Assembly (NCBI RefSeq): GCF_020524905.1 | Contig: NZ_JAIVKI010000021.1 | Location: 1-64,000 of the forward strand | DNA length: 64,000 bases | Direction: 5' to 3' | Origin: Microbulbifer variabilis | GTDB lineage: Bacteria > Pseudomonadota > Gammaproteobacteria > Pseudomonadales > Cellvibrionaceae | Shown: positions 61,204-64,000 of the stretch, in pieces | Position numbering within the stretch: the first letter of the stretch is position 1 | Layout of the letters: the number at the start of each line of letters is the position of its first letter | Notes under the pieces: model-generated | What the model was told of the DNA's origin: nothing | Seen by the model: only the letters and a program-made list of their open reading frames with translations | Database searches by the model: none | Made by a program: the position numbers and the translations under genes

Positions 61204-61953
61204 ATGGAAATCGACATCAACTGTGACCTGGGCGAAGGATTTGATTTGACCAGCTGCGAGAGGGATGCACAAATTATGCCCTTTATCTCCCGCTGCAATA
61301 TCGCCTGTGGCGGCCATGCTGGAAATCTGGATATTATGCGTCGCTCTATTCACAATGCTCAGCAGCATAATTTAAAAATAGGGGCCCACCCTAGCTATCC
61401 AGACCGGGAAAACTTTGGACGCAAATCTGTCACAATCTCACAAAACCAATTGATCGACTCTTTATACACTCAGCTCGAACAGCTGCAAGTCCTTGCAAAT
61501 GAAGCAGGAACGCAGCTCGACCATTTAAAACTGCACGGCGCTCTATATAACGATGCTGAAGCAGACCAGTTAATAGCAAGAAGAATTATCGCCTTACTCT
61601 CTCAAGAATACCCCTCTCTGAAAATTATCGGCCTCGCCAATGGCGCTATGGAAGCCGCCTCAGCCGAGAACAATCGCATTTTTTACCGAGAGGGTTTTAT
61701 GGATAGGCAATACTTAAATGAAGAAAAACTGGCACCACGCGATCTACCTGGATCAGTACTAAATAATATTGATCACTGCCTCGAAAGAGCTGTCGCCTTG
61801 GCAAAAGGCACAGGCATCACAAGCTATCATGGCAGACAGCTAAAATTTTCTGTCGATACTATTTGTTTACATAGTGATAGCCCGGCAGCGGTGCATATCG
61901 CAGAGAAACTTGTCAATCACCTGCAGCTTCATGGATTGAGCATACATTCGTGA
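61204..61953 (+). CDS. pxpA: 5-oxoprolinase subunit A
   Basis: LamB/YcsF-family subunit of the ATP-dependent 5-oxoprolinase PxpABC, which opens 5-oxoproline (pyroglutamate, a damage product of glutamine/glutamate) to glutamate. Family motifs: N-C-D-L-G-E-G near residue 5 and G-A-H-P-S-Y-P-D-R-E-N-F-G near 57. The conserved C-G-F-H-A-G-D reads C-G-G-H-A-G-N here. 249 residues. It overlaps pxpB by four bases (GTGA), so translation is probably coupled. Confidence 0.92.
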   Translation: MEIDINCDLGEGFDLTSCERDAQIMPFISRCNIACGGHAGNLDIMRRSIHNAQQHNLKIGAHPSYPDRENFGRKSVTISQNQLIDSLYTQLEQLQVLANEAGTQLDHLKLHGALYNDAEADQLIARRIIALLSQEYPSLKIIGLANGAMEAASAENNRIFYREGFMDRQYLNEEKLAPRDLPGSVLNNIDHCLERAVALAKGTGITSYHGRQLKFSVDTICLHSDSPAAVHIAEKLVNHLQLHGLSIHS

Positions 61954-62678
61954 CATTCTCTGAGAAAAAATACCCTCTAAATCTAGACTTTGATGTGTCT
62001 ACGAATGGTGATAGCGCACTTGATATTCGATTTAGTGCAGAGCCTAGTGCAAACCTCAGCCGCTACATTATTGGGCTACGACAATATATCCTCAGCCATG
62101 GTCCAAATGGACTTGCCGACCTGATTCCCGCTTACCAATGCCTAACAATAATTTTTGATCCTAATTTATTTGATGACGAGTCCCTCTCTCAGGAAATTCA
62201 GCGGTTAACCCTAAAATTCCTGAAAACCCCAGGAAAAATCAAAACTAAGCCTCATACAATTCGTATTCCTGTGTGCTATGAGTCAATTTTTGCTCCTGAT
62301 ATGACTGCAGTGTGCAAACACACGGGCTTATCACCCGACGAGATAGTCCAGCTACATACAGCAACCTCCTATCTGGTGCATATGCTGGGTTTTTCACCCG
62401 GTTTTTTGTATCTGGGTGGCCTTGATTCCAGGCTATACTGCCCTCGAAAAAATAAGCCGAGAGTTCGTATTCCTGCGGGAGCAGTTGGTATTGCTGGTAA
62501 CCAGACCGGAATTTATCCACAAGCTACGCCGGGGGGATGGCAGATTATAGGGCAAAGCCCCACCCAACTATTTCAGCCTTATAGTAAATTCCCGTTTATT
62601 GCTGCCCCTTTGGATATTGTCGAATTCTACCCTATCAATAAATCAGAGTTTGCCGCCATTAGCCAATATAACCATTGA
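61950..62678 (+). CDS. pxpB: 5-oxoprolinase subunit B
   Basis: KipI/allophanate-hydrolase-subunit-1-type protein, the ATP-linked partner of PxpC. It has the family motifs H-T-A-T-S-Y-L-V-H-M-L-G-F-S-P-G-F near residue 136 and R-I-P-A-G-A-V-G-I-A-G-N-Q-T-G-I-Y-P near 173. The start is GTG at 61950 inside the end of pxpA. 242 residues. It is the middle gene of the conserved pxpABC order. Confidence 0.92.
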   Translation: MTFSEKKYPLNLDFDVSTNGDSALDIRFSAEPSANLSRYIIGLRQYILSHGPNGLADLIPAYQCLTIIFDPNLFDDESLSQEIQRLTLKFLKTPGKIKTKPHTIRIPVCYESIFAPDMTAVCKHTGLSPDEIVQLHTATSYLVHMLGFSPGFLYLGGLDSRLYCPRKNKPRVRIPAGAVGIAGNQTGIYPQATPGGWQIIGQSPTQLFQPYSKFPFIAAPLDIVEFYPINKSEFAAISQYNH

Positions 62679-62692
62679 TAGATTAGACATTC

Positions 62693-63670
62693 ATGAGTAT
62701 CTATTTTATTCGGGCCGGACTACAAACCAGCATTCAGGACTATGGCCGTCCTGGCCTGATGCATTACGGGATTTCCCAAGGAGGTGCAGCAGATCTCCTA
62801 TCAATGAAACTTGCCAACTTGTTATTAGGCAATACACTAAATAATCCAGTAATGGAAATAACTTTAACGGGCCCACTTATTGAGTTCGACTGTGATGTCT
62901 CAATAGCCATTACAGGCGCGCGATTCAAAACTCTGCTAAACAACAACCCCATTGAAAACTATAAAGTTATCCAGATTAAAAGCGGGGATATTTTAGAGTT
63001 TTCCCATTTGCTCAGCGGTGCCCGGGCATATATAGGTTTATCCGCCACAATCTCTGTCCCGCAAATTCTCAACAGTGCATCCACTCATTTGATCAGTGGC
63101 TTTGGCGGACACAAAAGCGGTGCAATTGAACAGGGGGAGAGAGTTCATTTAGAAAATATTCGCATAGCAAAGGAGGCGCAGTTGGAAAGAGAACTTATTC
63201 CCAACTATCGACTACGCCCCTTAATAAGAGTTGTCCATGGAGCAGAGAGTCAGCGATTTCCCCAATCTGCATTGGACAATTTTTTTGCTACCACTTTTCA
63301 AGTATCCGCCCAGAGTAACCGCATGGGAATTCGCCTGTCGCCATCAATAATACCAGAGCCTGAGGGACTGGAAGATATCTCAGGGGAAATGGTATCTTCT
63401 GGGCTTTATCCAGGAAGCATTCAAATACCAAGCAATGGCGAACCTATTATTTCATTTATAGAGGGGCAAACCATCGGCGGCTACCCTCGTCTGGCTCATG
63501 TTATTCGAGCCGACCTCCATAGGTTAGGACAACTCAAAGCTCAGGATAAAATAAATTTTCAACTCGTTAGCCCGGCACAGGCAAGGCTAATTTTGCAGAA
63601 AAAAAATAAACTTTTAGCGAAACTACAAAACAGAATGGAATCAGAAGCCAGAGAAGCACTCACTATTTAA
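62693..63670 (+). CDS. pxpC: 5-oxoprolinase subunit C
   Basis: KipA/allophanate-hydrolase-subunit-2-type protein that with PxpB forms the catalytic pair. It begins with the typical G-L-Q-T-S-I-Q-D-Y-G-R-P-G, followed by G-I-S-Q-G-G-A-A-D, and has F-I-E-G-Q-T-I-G-G-Y-P near the C-terminus. 325 residues. It starts 14 bases after pxpB ends. The tail is Lys/Arg-rich. It is the last recognisable gene of the window. Confidence 0.92.
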   Translation: MSIYFIRAGLQTSIQDYGRPGLMHYGISQGGAADLLSMKLANLLLGNTLNNPVMEITLTGPLIEFDCDVSIAITGARFKTLLNNNPIENYKVIQIKSGDILEFSHLLSGARAYIGLSATISVPQILNSASTHLISGFGGHKSGAIEQGERVHLENIRIAKEAQLERELIPNYRLRPLIRVVHGAESQRFPQSALDNFFATTFQVSAQSNRMGIRLSPSIIPEPEGLEDISGEMVSSGLYPGSIQIPSNGEPIISFIEGQTIGGYPRLAHVIRADLHRLGQLKAQDKINFQLVSPAQARLILQKKNKLLAKLQNRMESEAREALTI

Positions 63671-64000
63671 GAAGGGAGATTCAATTAAAAACATAAAAAT
63701 TAAAACCATTGAATAACTGTCACCTTATTTTTTTAATTAATCCCCAAGTCAAAATCATTATCTGTGAAAAACTTCGGCATCAATTTCATCGTCTTAAAGC
63801 AACCACCAATAAGAACGTCAAATTTATTGGAATATTTTCAATAATTTCGCATTGACCGTGCAGTCCAGGATGACTCGCAAGTTTTGACTCGACTTCAGCT
63901 AGACCGAAGGATCATTATTAACTAGTCTTTTTGGGTTTTACCCAAATAGCGATTTGGACGAGTGTCCAACTTAATTGACCCACAGCCATAGGATTGACTT
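63671..64000. other. Gene-free right edge
   Basis: 330 A/T-rich bases without a supportable gene. Two inverted repeats lie close together: 63931-63945 (TTGGGT, three bases, ACCCAA) and 63954-63969 (TTGGAC, four bases, GTCCAA). Neither is followed by a T-run. They may be operators for a gene outside the window or the end of a mobile element; the window stops too soon to tell. Confidence 0.4.

Overview
The window is a stretch of chromosome from a gammaproteobacterium, most likely a marine one of the Cellvibrionales type (Microbulbifer-like). This placement is an inference. It rests on gene order that closely follows recalled Pseudomonas aeruginosa blocks (ilvI-ilvH-ilvC-pssA beside an rRNA operon; clpB-pgeF-rluD-bamD-pilS-pilR-minor pilins-ispH-fkpB-lspA-ileS-ribF-murJ-rpsT-proB-obg-rpmA-rplU-ispB; ssb-MFS-uvrA), on the fabA-fabB pair, and on regulators of the dedicated sortase system known from marine proteobacteria. 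Genes are densely packed. I see no CRISPR array, complete insertion sequence, prophage or tRNA gene.

Layout. 1-402: gene-free, with two tandem stable-RNA-type promoters firing leftward out of the window. 403-4679 (minus): ilvBNC for branched-chain amino acids, then pssA. 5139-9264: a small DUF4124 protein, a two-gene unit of a secreted lipase-like hydrolase and a membrane-anchored partner, and a divergent AraC-type regulator. 9285-13481: an RND efflux pump (permease and adaptor). 13828-18593: clpB with a sigma-32 promoter, pgeF and rluD. 18688-21333: bamD and nadE.

21423-32012 is the type IV pilus block: the PilS-PilR two-component pair, the minor pilin/tip operon fimU-pilV-pilW-pilX-pilY1-pilE, and a divergent fimT. 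32043-39649 (minus) is the conserved ileS neighbourhood: ispH, fkpB, lspA, ileS, ribF (with a perfect 39-bp in-frame tandem duplication) and murJ. 39784-43761 interrupts that order with a 45-residue membrane peptide and three genes matching the proteobacterial dedicated sortase system (OmpA-like PdsO, response regulator, histidine kinase), but no sortase and no sortase target is nearby. 43904-48702 returns to housekeeping: rpsT, proB, obgE, rpmA, rplU, ispB.

48836-51034 (cpsG/manB, galU) and 56081-57487 (manC) supply GDP-mannose and UDP-glucose for surface polysaccharide. 51308-53122 is fabA-fabB for unsaturated fatty acids. 53190-55990 holds a degenerate SDR-like protein, ssb (with a LexA-box candidate) and an MFS transporter. 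57649-60474 is uvrA. 60555-63670 is a less GC-rich tail with an unrecognised membrane-anchored protein and the 5-oxoprolinase operon pxpABC. The last 330 bases hold no gene I can support.

Much of the window is envelope biology: outer-membrane assembly, lipoprotein maturation, lipid II flipping, pili, efflux, polysaccharide precursors and an envelope-sensing two-component system. The regions most worth a second look are the orphan Pds regulators, the hydrolase/anchored-partner pair, the ribF duplication and the leftward promoters at the left edge.
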